Assembly: GCA_004352715.1 (NCBI GenBank)
Contig: SCFE01000034.1
Coordinates: 835,103 to 899,102 of the forward strand
Origin: Hofstenia miamia
Taxonomy: Eukaryota; Xenacoelomorpha; Acoela
Direction: 5' to 3'
DNA: 64,000 nucleotides
Shown here: positions 26,901-34,899 of the stretch, in pieces
Layout of the letters: every line of letters begins with the position of its first letter
Numbering within the stretch: position 1 is the first letter of the stretch
The notes under the pieces: generated by a model
Told to the model about the DNA's origin: nothing
Seen by the model: the letters and a program-made list of their open reading frames with translations, nothing else
The model's database searches: none
Position numbers and translations under genes: made by a program

Positions 26901-27249
26901 ATAACAAAATTTACGAAAGGGACTTGTTAAAGGAAATAGTTACATATTAATATTACTAATTGTGTTTTGTAAAAGTTTAAAAATTAAATAAAAACAAATT
27001 ATCCAAGGAAGACTTGACTAGAATTATGGTTAATTACCTATCATGTAAATGCCATATGAAATTTCAAGTAATATTGAAATTAAAATACTCTATAACTCAT
27101 TACAAAATAATAAGCATGCATTTACCTGATGTAGGCTTTGCCTCGATGACAGCTTTTTCAGCTGTTATCTGCTTGGCTTTTTCTTCAAGTGATCCAAAGT
27201 GCAAAACTTTCCTTTTCTTTTCTTCTGGTTCGCTATCTCCGTCAGTCAT
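15914..27249 (-). CDS. PRPF4: U4/U6 small nuclear ribonucleoprotein PRPF4 (11 exons, complete)
   Basis: PRPF4 is a core protein of the U4/U6 and U4/U6.U5 tri-snRNP that works with PPIH and PRPF3 in the nucleus during spliceosome assembly. Exons in coding order: 27249-27126, 26878-26690, 26482-26349, 22460-22381, 22338-22242, 20076-19982, 19937-19662, 19614-19492, 19440-19333, 18091-17923, 16069-15914. All introns are GT-AG, phases agree, and the sum is 1551 nt (516 residues; human is about 522). Residues about 70-120 are the splicing-factor motif ([34 protein letters not shown]). A seven-blade WD40 propeller runs from about residue 210 to the end, with repeat ends KLWN, KLWS, RLWD, RVWD, KVWD and KLWT. 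The exon 9 donor was placed at gtgtgt because this restores the FS-x-NGY reading of the family. Introns 4, 6, 7 and 8 are 42, 44, 47 and 51 nt, all phase 2; introns 3 and 5 hold transposons. The ATG directly abuts a 3' splice site (gtgtattcag). Confidence 0.96.
16183..16201. repeat. (ATT)n microsatellite
   Basis: About six trinucleotide units within intron 10 of PRPF4. No other structure was recognised in this 1.85-kb intron. Confidence 0.85.
20082..20640 (+). mobile_element. 5'-truncated LINE with restriction-like endonuclease, in PRPF4 intron 5
   Basis: The plus strand, opposite to PRPF4, encodes a C-terminal fragment typical of site-specific-type LINEs of the R2/R4 group. It shows KWYEHKPQG, then [21 protein letters not shown], the PD-(D/E)xK-like core of the restriction-like endonuclease. 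A charged helix ([20 protein letters not shown]) and [10 protein letters not shown] follow. A frameshift near 20460 moves the rest ([20 protein letters not shown]) to another frame ending at 20570. An A/T-rich stretch to about 20630 is the likely 3' end. The recognisable element begins within about 60 bp of PRPF4 exon 6, so its 5' side lies right next to the splice acceptor of the host gene. Clade is inferred from memory of similar sequences. Confidence 0.75.
22600..22725. repeat. degenerate tttgaa-rich repeat
   Basis: Overlapping copies of sequences like aaagtttgatttgaaatttgaat. A similar, partly inverted stretch lies at 25680-25800, so the two bracket the pogo-like and P-like elements. A larger older element enclosing both is possible but unproven. 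Confidence 0.5.
22737..23739 (-). mobile_element. pogo/Tigger-like DNA transposon shell, in PRPF4 intron 3
   Basis: Inverted repeats of about 27 bp (left cggtaaaatggggtaattcg; the right end in reverse complement has one extra g and a c for t) are flanked by TA on both sides (22735-22736 and 23740-23741). The total length is 1003 bp. The minus strand at 23218-23021 encodes an acidic/serine run ([12 protein letters not shown]) and a Cys-rich finger (CASC ... [15 protein letters not shown]). This is the kind of PHD-like finger found at the C terminus of some pogo/jerky-type transposases. The catalytic domain is missing, so this is a non-autonomous or deleted copy. An (AAT)n tract at about 23243-23282 sits inside it. 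Its superfamily is supported by TA target sites; the family is inferred. Confidence 0.7.
23243..23282. repeat. (AAT)n microsatellite
   Basis: About thirteen trinucleotide units inside the pogo-like element. It produces a spurious poly-Tyr frame on the minus strand. Confidence 0.95.
23881..23913. repeat. (TA)n microsatellite
   Basis: Uninterrupted TA dinucleotides in PRPF4 intron 3, just left of the P-like element. Confidence 0.95.
23954..25340 (-). mobile_element. P-element/THAP9-type DNA transposon, degenerate, in PRPF4 intron 3
   Basis: Terminal inverted repeats of about 63 bp (23954-24016 and 25277-25340, roughly 88% identical by eye) start tcaaggact. The minus strand carries a broken transposase of the P-element/THAP type. 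At 24813-24559 it has [11 protein letters not shown], where the Asp of the DEI-type catalytic site survives. VTGKHNEQ and [10 protein letters not shown] follow, and after a frameshift at about 24550 the reading continues at 24534-24127. The second part contains the family-typical segments [32 protein letters not shown], and the insertion-domain start with [14 protein letters not shown]. No intact THAP finger was found at the N terminus. No clear 8-bp target duplication was seen. The element cannot encode an active enzyme. Confidence 0.8.
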
Positions 27250-28028
27250 CTGAATACACAAAAATGATTTACAGTCTCGAAGATTCTTAAGTAATAAATG
27301 TTTGTTTAAAATATCAGTGTTCAAATTTAAATAAGTTCTTGCTGCAGAATACTTTTCATTTTTACAATTAAAACTTGGAATCTAATAAAATACTTTATAA
27401 AATCCAATATAATTATTTCAAAACAAAGCATTTATGATGTTAATACGATATTGTTTATAAAATATATATATATTACTATTCAACAATATGTTTAGAGTTT
27501 ATAATTATGATTTTAACACCAAAATACAACCCATTTAAACTAAATCTTGGAATCTGGTTTAGATTCATACATCGTTTATTACAAACTTGTTATTCATTAA
27601 AAGTTATTCATTAGAAGTACCTCATCAATACACCATTTGAATGTGACAATAATATAAATGACATTTTCCAAGAAAATGTAGCTTCGATATAAATCAAGAT
27701 TACAATAAAAACAGTAAGCTGAATGCAGAAATTGTCAGTGCAATTCCAACAAACAAGTTTTTTAAGATAAATTTTGGTTTGGCTTAAACAAATTTAGTTA
27801 CATTTTTGCAAAAACAAAAATCCAACCTATAATTTTATATCAAATCAAAATGCAAGAAGCGAAAAGCAGATATACAAACTAATAAATTCATCATTGTAAA
27901 ATAAATAAGTTCAAAATATATTTTAATAACAGTATAATAAACAAAATATCTAAATGCAAATATTTAACAGTACCAAACATATATTACAACAAATTTAAGA
28001 ATTTTTTGCAGATAATTAGAATCACATT
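27250..28028. other. CLPTM1L-PRPF4 intergenic region
   Basis: About 780 bp of AT-rich sequence holding the 3' end of CLPTM1L and the 5' leader or promoter of PRPF4. No canonical aataaa signal for CLPTM1L was found close to its stop. No other feature was recognised. Confidence 0.6.
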
Positions 28029-29573
28029 CTAATCCTTTTTAGGTTTTTCATCAAAATTTTGACCGTACTCATTTGCTCGTGTTTTATCCACAGGATATAG
28101 CCAGCGTTGATATAAATAGACTACAAAAATTACATCATCGCGAAAACAAGCAAATCTATGAGCGGTGGGCATAGTAATAATGAAAGCGAAGATATCATCG
28201 ATGAAGGTGTTGAATGCTTTATACATAAAAGCCTTCCACGGTAGATGTGCAACTGATTTCAGTTTGTAATTTACAAATAATTGAGGCATCATAAATAAAA
28301 AACCGAATGCATATACACCATTGACTAAACTTTGAATGATCCAGGAATATATGCTTTTATGCGGAACATAAACTAAAGAATATACAGCGCCTCCGATACA
28401 CAATGGCACCATTGCAATCATTAAATAATTCAGTGCAACTCCATCGTATTCATTTGTAGAACGTTCATTCTCTTGTTCTTTGCCAAATGAAAAACGGGGG
28501 AATACCCCTTGCCATTGTACGGTAACTCGAAATGCTTTACTAACTTTCCAAAGTTCAATTATAGTGCCTATTCCCATTGGGATCAATATAAGAAGACTAG
28601 TTCTCTGATCATACAAGTACAGAAAAATAATGAAATGACTAAAAAATCTCCAAACTAGGGCTGTATATGATAGACCTATCATATCACGTTTATGAATCCA
28701 ATATGATATGTCATTTTTAAAAGCTAAAAAGTCGAATAAAAGATGGAAGAATGATACGCAAATGGTTAGCAATAAGATAATTGGATTTGAATCAACAAGA
28801 AGACTCTTCATTTCATCGAAATCGGCACTTGAAAATCCCATTTCCTTCATAGAAGTAAAGCTAGATTCCATACTTAAGAAAATGTTATATTGACCCATTG
28901 AAATAGGATTGTATTGAAATTCAACGGACATCTCAGAGGCTTCTGGTGATATATATTTTAAATCTTTTTCACGAAGGGATAAATTATCCAAGTGCCATAC
29001 TGGTAAATACTTTGTTCCACTGTAAACAGTATGTAGATTTTGTAAAATATGAGGAGGCATCTGAAGCTTGTTGAAGCGAAAACATTCTCCTAATAAAGAC
29101 ACTGAAAATATTTCTCTTAAATGGGGCGACGGCTTATTGCTTGAAGTGAAAGAAGAATTGCCAAGTAAATCCATTTTAAATGAAGGAACTACTTTTTTTG
29201 TTAAAGCGACAGATTTTTTATGTCTAGTTGACTGATCATGTGAAAGCATGATGTCAACAAGTGCATACAATGTAGAATTTGTATGGAATAGCTTACTGAC
29301 AGTAACATTGAATTCAACTTTGAATGTTTCAAAAATTGGAACTCCAGATTTAGAATAGATTAACTTGGAAGGATCTCCAACAACATTATCACCAGCCAGT
29401 GTCATCACAAACACACGAATGTCGACTAGATCATCTGATTTAAATGCTGGAATTAAACAAGTTTTACTTGAAATAGGACATTGCGGTGGAAATAAAACTG
29501 TCGAAAATAGGTATAAAGAATACGAAATATACACAACAAACAAACATACAAACAAATTGGTAGCTTTTCCCAT
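28029..29573 (-). CDS. CLPTM1L: CLPTM1-like multipass ER membrane protein (CLPTM1L homologue)
   Basis: The 514-residue product (human 538) belongs to the CLPTM1 family. Vertebrate CLPTM1L is an ER-membrane scramblase that moves glucosaminyl-phosphatidylinositol during GPI-anchor synthesis. An N-terminal signal anchor (about residues 6-28) precedes a lumenal domain to about residue 255. Several membrane segments then follow, with the family hallmarks HLLFDFLAFKNDISYW, SLLILIPMGIGTIIELWKV, GGAVYSLVYVPHKSIYSW, FGFLFMMPQLFVNYKLKSVA, AFNTFIDDIFAFIITMP and YLYQRWLYPVDKTR. The coding region is a single exon, which is unusual for this family. I chose the ATG at 29573 because it starts MGKATNLFVC at the expected place. 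The longer frame upstream lacks an ATG and contains a 3' splice site (gtttattttag) four bases before this ATG. PRPF4 lies 0.78 kb downstream on the same strand. Confidence 0.96.
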   Translation of the reverse strand: MGKATNLFVCLFVVYISYSLYLFSTVLFPPQCPISSKTCLIPAFKSDDLVDIRVFVMTLAGDNVVGDPSKLIYSKSGVPIFETFKVEFNVTVSKLFHTNSTLYALVDIMLSHDQSTRHKKSVALTKKVVPSFKMDLLGNSSFTSSNKPSPHLREIFSVSLLGECFRFNKLQMPPHILQNLHTVYSGTKYLPVWHLDNLSLREKDLKYISPEASEMSVEFQYNPISMGQYNIFLSMESSFTSMKEMGFSSADFDEMKSLLVDSNPIILLLTICVSFFHLLFDFLAFKNDISYWIHKRDMIGLSYTALVWRFFSHFIIFLYLYDQRTSLLILIPMGIGTIIELWKVSKAFRVTVQWQGVFPRFSFGKEQENERSTNEYDGVALNYLMIAMVPLCIGGAVYSLVYVPHKSIYSWIIQSLVNGVYAFGFLFMMPQLFVNYKLKSVAHLPWKAFMYKAFNTFIDDIFAFIITMPTAHRFACFRDDVIFVVYLYQRWLYPVDKTRANEYGQNFDEKPKKD

Positions 29574-29994
29574 TAATCTAAAATAAACATTAAGCAAATA
29601 TTTAGAATTGACAAAAATATAATCTCAATTATAAAATAGTACATAATCAATAATGCAATCTTTCGTGCTATTGGAGACCAGTCGGGGTACGGATAATTGA
29701 GTATGCACTACATGTCAACAGTATATCGAGACTGTGTACATGTAACGCAAATATAACGACACAGTGCCACAATAGCCGAAATACTATAATAAGGCATGCA
29801 AGTTGAGGATGCTCTAAGCATTAAAACCTGGAAATTTATGCTGAACCGAAATTAATTACTTATTAATTTTCAAATTTCTTTCCCTATTTGCAAATAAAAA
29901 CTCACTTCAATAGAGCCAAATATATACATATAGAGTAAAAAATTGCAGAATTTTTTTATAAATAACATCAAATATATATACAGAAAGATATATA

Positions 29995-31060
29995 CAGTAA
30001 TGGAAAAAAGAATTCTGCCACCCATTATTTGTCATAAATATTTTTAAGAAATGCACGCCAAGAATGTTATAGGTATTTTTAAATTAGATTTGGTGTTGCA
30101 GAAAGAGGAATTTATCAATGTTGAGACTTAATTATCACTGTTTACTTTAAGTCTTAAGGAGAAATGCTACAATGTTTGTGGTTAACTAATATTATCTTGG
30201 AAAACTGACAATCTGTAAATAATAACAGTCTTTCTTCGCCATATAGGATACCTGGTTATGTACCTCTTGCCATCCGCGAGTTGATTATCTCCAAACTTTT
30301 GGAAGGAATGAGTCAACGTAATGTAGCCCGACTTGTAGAGCGACCCCGAAGAACTGTCGGGGATATCATCAGACTTTTCACTTCTGAAAACATGATTGCC
30401 CCAAGCCAAAGTCCACAGGACCAAAGAAGACCTCCAAAACCTCCCAATCAGCTCTTATGTGGCTTTCAAAGCAAAATCCCCGGAAGACTTCAGAAGAATT
30501 TCGCAAGGAATGGGCTGATGGTCATCTTGACAGCAAGAACTGTGCGAAGTATCCTGAAGAAGTACTCAATTGGGATTTTCGTGACACCCAGAAAGCCATC
30601 CTTAACCTCAAAGCAAAGATTACTCCGGGCACCATGAAGTATGGTGGGAAGCCTGTAATGGTATGGTGGTGCAATATGGAAGTGTAGCCTTTACAAGATT
30701 GTTCACATCACTGGTACTCTCCTAAGCTCTCAATATGCTTGGAATCTCGAAAAGAAACTCTTGCCACTCCTTACAAGTGATTCAACATATCAGCAGGATG
30801 GTGCTCCATGTCATGCCTTAAAAGAAATGAAAAATTTCTTCCACAATAATGGGTTTGTTATTCCTTGCTGACTGACCTGGCCAATCTCCAGACCTTAACA
30901 TTATCAAAAATATGTGGAAAGAGGTTAAATATCGAATTGGACTACATACTCTTCACACCGAAGACGAGCTGTGGAGCACAATAAAAAAGAATTTTATGCA
31001 ATTCTCAACAACTTTATTGAAAGACTTTTTGCTGTACTTTTCCCATACTAATTTTAAAGG
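29995..31060 (+). mobile_element. Tc1-like DNA transposon, degenerate copy 2
   Basis: The left end (cagtaatggaaaaaagaatt) follows a TA at 29993-29994 and resembles the ends of the Tc1-like copy at 6152-7342. The plus strand encodes a Tc1 transposase in pieces. The helix-turn-helix region is at 30281-30420 (ISKLLEGMSQRNVARLVERP), then YGGKPVMVWW near 30645-30675 and QQDGAPCH near 30795. The tail MWKEVKYRIGLHTLHTEDEL is at 30912-31109. The sequence after about 31050 no longer matches copy 1 and no right terminal repeat was found, so the element is truncated. Stops and frameshifts make it inactive. Confidence 0.85.
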
Positions 31061-31126
31061 CAAATTTCATTTCGTAATAAATCTTGCAAAAAATAAGGGA
31101 ATAACCTGAAACTTTGGTGCATGGGA

Positions 31127-31376
31127 GACTTTGGTCTGCTTATTAACAGACTTAAGTTTCGGATTCATCTTGTAAATATTCATGGAGAAAGGGGGGGGGG
31201 GNNNNNNNNNNNNNNNNNNNNNNNNNNNNNNNNNNNNNNNNNNNNNNNNNNNNNNNNNNNNNNNNNNNNNNNNNNNNNNNNNNNNNNNNNNNNNNNNNNN
31301 NNNNNNNNNNNNNNNNNNNNNNNNNNNNNNGGGGGGGGGGGTGTCCGCTCTGTACTATGGTAAATTATTCCAAGTG
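31127..31376. repeat. left arm of an inverted repeat, interrupted by a poly(G)-flanked gap
   Basis: The sequence gtctgcttattaacagactt and following bases, and tgtccgctctgtactatggt after the gap, recur in inverted orientation at 33537-33653. Between these two blocks this copy has a G run, 129 N and another G run, whereas the right copy has only aaaaagtgagg. Confidence 0.85.
31202..31330. other. assembly gap (129 N) between G runs
   Basis: The N run is preceded by at least ten G and followed by eleven G. The unsplit partner copy shows no such insertion, so the missing sequence is probably a long G-rich homopolymer or low-complexity tract. Spurious Gly-rich frames span it. Confidence 0.95.
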
Positions 31377-31399
31377 TGCGCTCTGTACACCAAATTTGA

Positions 31400-32104
31400 A
31401 TTTACCATAGTATAGAGCGGACCCTATTTTAATAAATACTGTTATTATTAGTATAATGGCGCTGAATACACCTCACATAATATAATGATGCTCAATACAA
31501 TTCGGTGAACTATTATAAGGGCGCTGAATTCAAAAATATTATAATGGCGCCTAATACTTTTGCATGATTATTATAATAGTGCTCAATACTATTACTAGGT
31601 TTATTCGCTTCTACATTAAATTTTACATCTAGAAAATGGTTTCGATATTTTTTAAGAAATCTTACCATGAAACATTGTAGGAACATGATAATGTAGGACG
31701 TTACTTAATCAAACAATTTTGAACTAGTTTTTGCGTTAAATAAATTCAAAAGTTTGTTCTAGATGTAAAATGTAATTTAGAAGAGAATAAAAGTTGTCCA
31801 AAGTCGATCCGAGCATTATTAACTGTAACTTATTGCTTAAACTATTTCATACATACCAAAAAAAGCAGTCGTTTTCCAAAATTTTTTGATTAGTAAAAGT
31901 AATAGTATTGAGCGCCACTATAATAATTAGGCAAAAATATTAAGCGCCATTATAATATATTTTGTATTCAGCGTCTTTATAATAGTTCACAAAATTGTAT
32001 TCAGCGCCATTATAACATGTGAGATTTAGTCAGCGACATTATACTAATAATAACAATTATAATAATAGTAATTAAAATAGGGTCCGCTCTGTACTATGGT
32101 AAAT
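31400..32104. mobile_element. foldback-type element with iterated motifs in its arms
   Basis: Two arms of about 200 bp (31400-31600 and 31895-32104) are inverted copies around a 300-bp core. Each arm ends in a block like ccatagtacagagcggaccc and contains five copies of a motif like tataatggcgctgaatac. In the left arm these start at about 31452, 31481, 31514, 31540 and 31572, i.e. every 26-33 bp; the right arm mirrors them. Long inverted arms with subrepeats are characteristic of Foldback-like elements. No coding region was found in the core. The outer block recurs at 31341 and 33594, tying it to the surrounding inverted repeat. Confidence 0.75.
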
Positions 32105-33536
32105 CAGGGTGTCCGCGCATTTCAACTTATCAAGTTCCAGGCAGTTCAAGGAAGTTCCAGGCGAAAATGAGAGCAATTTCCAGACAGTAGTATGTTGACA
32201 ACACACCGTAAATTTTGATTTTCCAGCTATTTTCTGATTGAAATTAAAGCAAATTACTACATTGGATGAAATTTCGCCCACGACTAAATCATCTGGTTAT
32301 CAAACATATAACCATGCAATACATAAACACTTGAATAACCCTTTTCGACATTCTAAAAAGTAGAGAAACATGTTTTGTCTTTGCAGATTATATGCAGGTG
32401 CAAAGTATTCATACTTTTCTATTAATTTCAAAAAAAATAAAATGAGGTTATACAATTGCTACAGATGAAAATGTCTAAGACAAATTAATAATTTGTAAAT
32501 CATTATAGTATCTATACATTTTTATATGTTGTTGGAGTAGACGAAAGGGGGGGGGACACTTTTACATTGAGTTTGCTGAAACTTAGTAGAAAATGGTCAC
32601 TTTTACAAGTAAATTTTATTGTCCGAAAAGTTAATGATTGATTTCCTAAGTTCCAAAATTAGATGTATTACTACGGAATGAGTTCAGATTCACATTTCAT
32701 CTAACTAAATATTTAGTAGATAATGGCTACAAATAGCAGTGCTGAAAAACGATTATTTATCCGAAAATACATTTTTTTTCAAATTCGGCACCGAAAACTG
32801 CAAAATTGTTAACAACGTGGTTGATATTTTTGAAGAGAAATATGTTTGGAAACATCATACTGGTGCATAAATACAGATTAGCAGGCCAGTGGGTTGCATT
32901 TGAAATTTAGGGGGGCCATGGCCCCGCAAAGTTCAATAAATTAATCATAGTTTTACTCATATGAAATAGTTTCACACTTTTTGATTGAATTTTTAAATAG
33001 AATGGCATTAGTATTTTATATATTTCAACTAAAATATATTCACTCTAAATTAGTTACAGAATATTAGAATTAATACTATGGATTTTTGTATCCAGGATGT
33101 CAAGAGGAAGGGGACAAAGTGGTCCAACAGGGAATGCCATAGCCCCCATTGCCCTCCCCTAGCCACGGCTCTGCAGATTAGGAGTAATAATCATGAAAAT
33201 TTACTGTAGATTTCTAGTTCTAGGTATGTACAATTTTTATTCCACAATCACAAGAAATGTGACCTTGTTAGTATTAATTTTGGAATCAATATTTAACCAG
33301 TGATTTTTAAATAAGTTACGTGCTTCTTTAAATGACTATTGAAATACGTATTATACACGTGTGAAACCTTACGTCCAATTATTTTCCTTTAATAAAATCA
33401 CAAATTGTGCTCTAGAATTTGATTGTGCTACTTGTAATGAAGAACAAGATTGAATAATTTACTTGTAGATAAACTTTTCCTTTTAATTTTTAATATCTTT
33501 TTTTAGTGCGTAGTTATGACCGTTTAAACTGACATT
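32105..33536. other. no gene recognised; patches of repeat-like GC-richer sequence
   Basis: Contains ttccaggcagttcaaggaag-type sequence at about 32130-32165, a G9 run at about 32547, and GC-richer patches at about 32905-32930 and 33110-33175. These look like dispersed repeat debris but I could not assign them. Confidence 0.4.
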
Positions 33537-33649
33537 AAAGACAGAGCGGCCACTTGGAATAATTTACCATACTACAGAGCGGACACCTCACTTTTTCTCC
33601 ATGAATATTTAAAAGATGAGGTCGAAACTCAAGTCTGTTAATAAGCAGA

Positions 33650-33653
<4 letters not shown>
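33537..33653. repeat. right arm of the inverted repeat paired with 31127-31376
   Basis: Inverted copy of gtctgcttattaacagact ... tgtccgctctgtactatggt ... attattccaagtg, without the poly(G)/N insertion of the left arm. It runs directly into a (TA)n tract. Confidence 0.85.
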
Positions 33654-33681
<28 letters not shown>

Positions 33682-33752
33682 NNNNNNNNNNNNNNNNNNN
33701 NNNNNNNNNNNNNNNNNNNNNNNNNNNNNNNNNNNNNNNNNNNNNNNNNNNN

Positions 33753-33782
<30 letters not shown>
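33654..33782. repeat. (TA)n microsatellite containing a 71-N assembly gap
   Basis: TA dinucleotides on both sides of N at 33682-33752. The gap is almost certainly unresolved (TA)n. Ile-Tyr frames here are artefacts. Confidence 0.95.
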
Positions 33783-33787
<5 letters not shown>

Positions 33788-34499
33788 GTAAGCAAACTGA
33801 ACTTATTAATATTATTTGAATATGATGACAGTCTTAAAAATCGCTTTCGATGTGTTACCATTATCGTCAGTTTGCAAAATATGCGGTAAATAAATTTACA
33901 ATCTGCTACACTAAATATATATGATCTTATTACATACACTTAGAATAAATTTAAAGTGTTATTTGGCAGTGAAAAATCCCATGTAAACCGCGTCAATAAC
34001 ATTAAAACTGATGAGCAATAATTTTCCAAGCAGGGTGTACTTTAATAATTGAAATAGATAGCGAATAAAAAAGTGCCAATAACCCTTATTTTGAGGGATT
34101 TTTAGAGATAAAGAACTGACATATCTAACAAAAATAGTGCAGAGTGTAATAAACAGCTGTACACAGGGTCAATATTCGTCGTGAAGGAAAACATATTCAA
34201 AAGCCCACAAAATCCAAAAAATTGTTTTTTTCAATGTATGAACATAATGAAATAATTGACAAGCATATTGAAATAAAAATGTATAAACAGACATTAACTA
34301 AAAACGTAATACATCAGGTTTTACAAAGGACCATAATATGTTGAACATTACAACTGACCATTATATGTGAAAATAGTAAAAAATTAAAAATTATTTTATT
34401 ATCAGAAGAGGCAATATTTGATGTGTTTACACACATGAGAAAAAAAATAGTTTAGTAAAAAAGATTTTTAAAATGAGAAACACACCTGGTCCGTTGTAA

Positions 34500-34532
34500 T
34501 CAAAACTCCCGATTAGTATGATACAACTGACC

Positions 34533-34583
<51 letters not shown>

Positions 34584-34820
34584 TGCCTCTGCTATTTTCG
34601 GATGTTCAGTTCTTAGTAAAATTTTAAATTGATCTTCCTTAGTTTGATGGTGATGGGTAAAAATTTCTGAATTCAGATGACCTCTAAAGTGCTCATTAGA
34701 TCTTCTTCCCAGATGTTGTTTAGTTTCACCGATATATAATTTATCGCAAGCATAACATGTGTATTTGAAGACTAGGGATGAAACTAAGTTTTTTGGCATA
34801 TTGTCTTTGTTACGAAACAT
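34500..34820 (-). mobile_element. Penelope-like retroelement fragment (GIY-YIG endonuclease)
   Basis: One minus-strand frame encodes FKYTCYACDKLYIGETKQHL followed by GRRSNEHFRGHL. This is the conserved start of the C-terminal GIY-YIG nuclease of Penelope-like elements (Y..C..C...YIGET...L..R..EH). The frame then reads HPKIAEAIH and passes straight into a (TA)n tract at 34535-34579, where the family would continue with more protein. No reverse transcriptase was found on the 5' side, so this is a small relic. Confidence 0.75.
34535..34579. repeat. (TA)n microsatellite
   Basis: About 22 TA units at the 3' edge of the Penelope-like fragment. Confidence 0.95.
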
Positions 34821-34899
34821 AACTTTTGTTTTAAATGATGTAACAATCGGTGTGATCTAAGTGGCTCTTTAGACATGTAATTGATTTGATCAAATCATT

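Noticed and set aside
14298-29573. Polycistronic operon SUB1-PRPF4-CLPTM1L
   Set aside because: Spacers of 0.8 and 1.3 kb and candidate poly(A) signals after SUB1 and PRPF4 argue for separate transcription; only orientation and splice-site placement hint at it.
32900-33180. GC-rich patches as a possible gene or promoter
   Set aside because: No open frame or motif cluster; more likely dispersed repeat.
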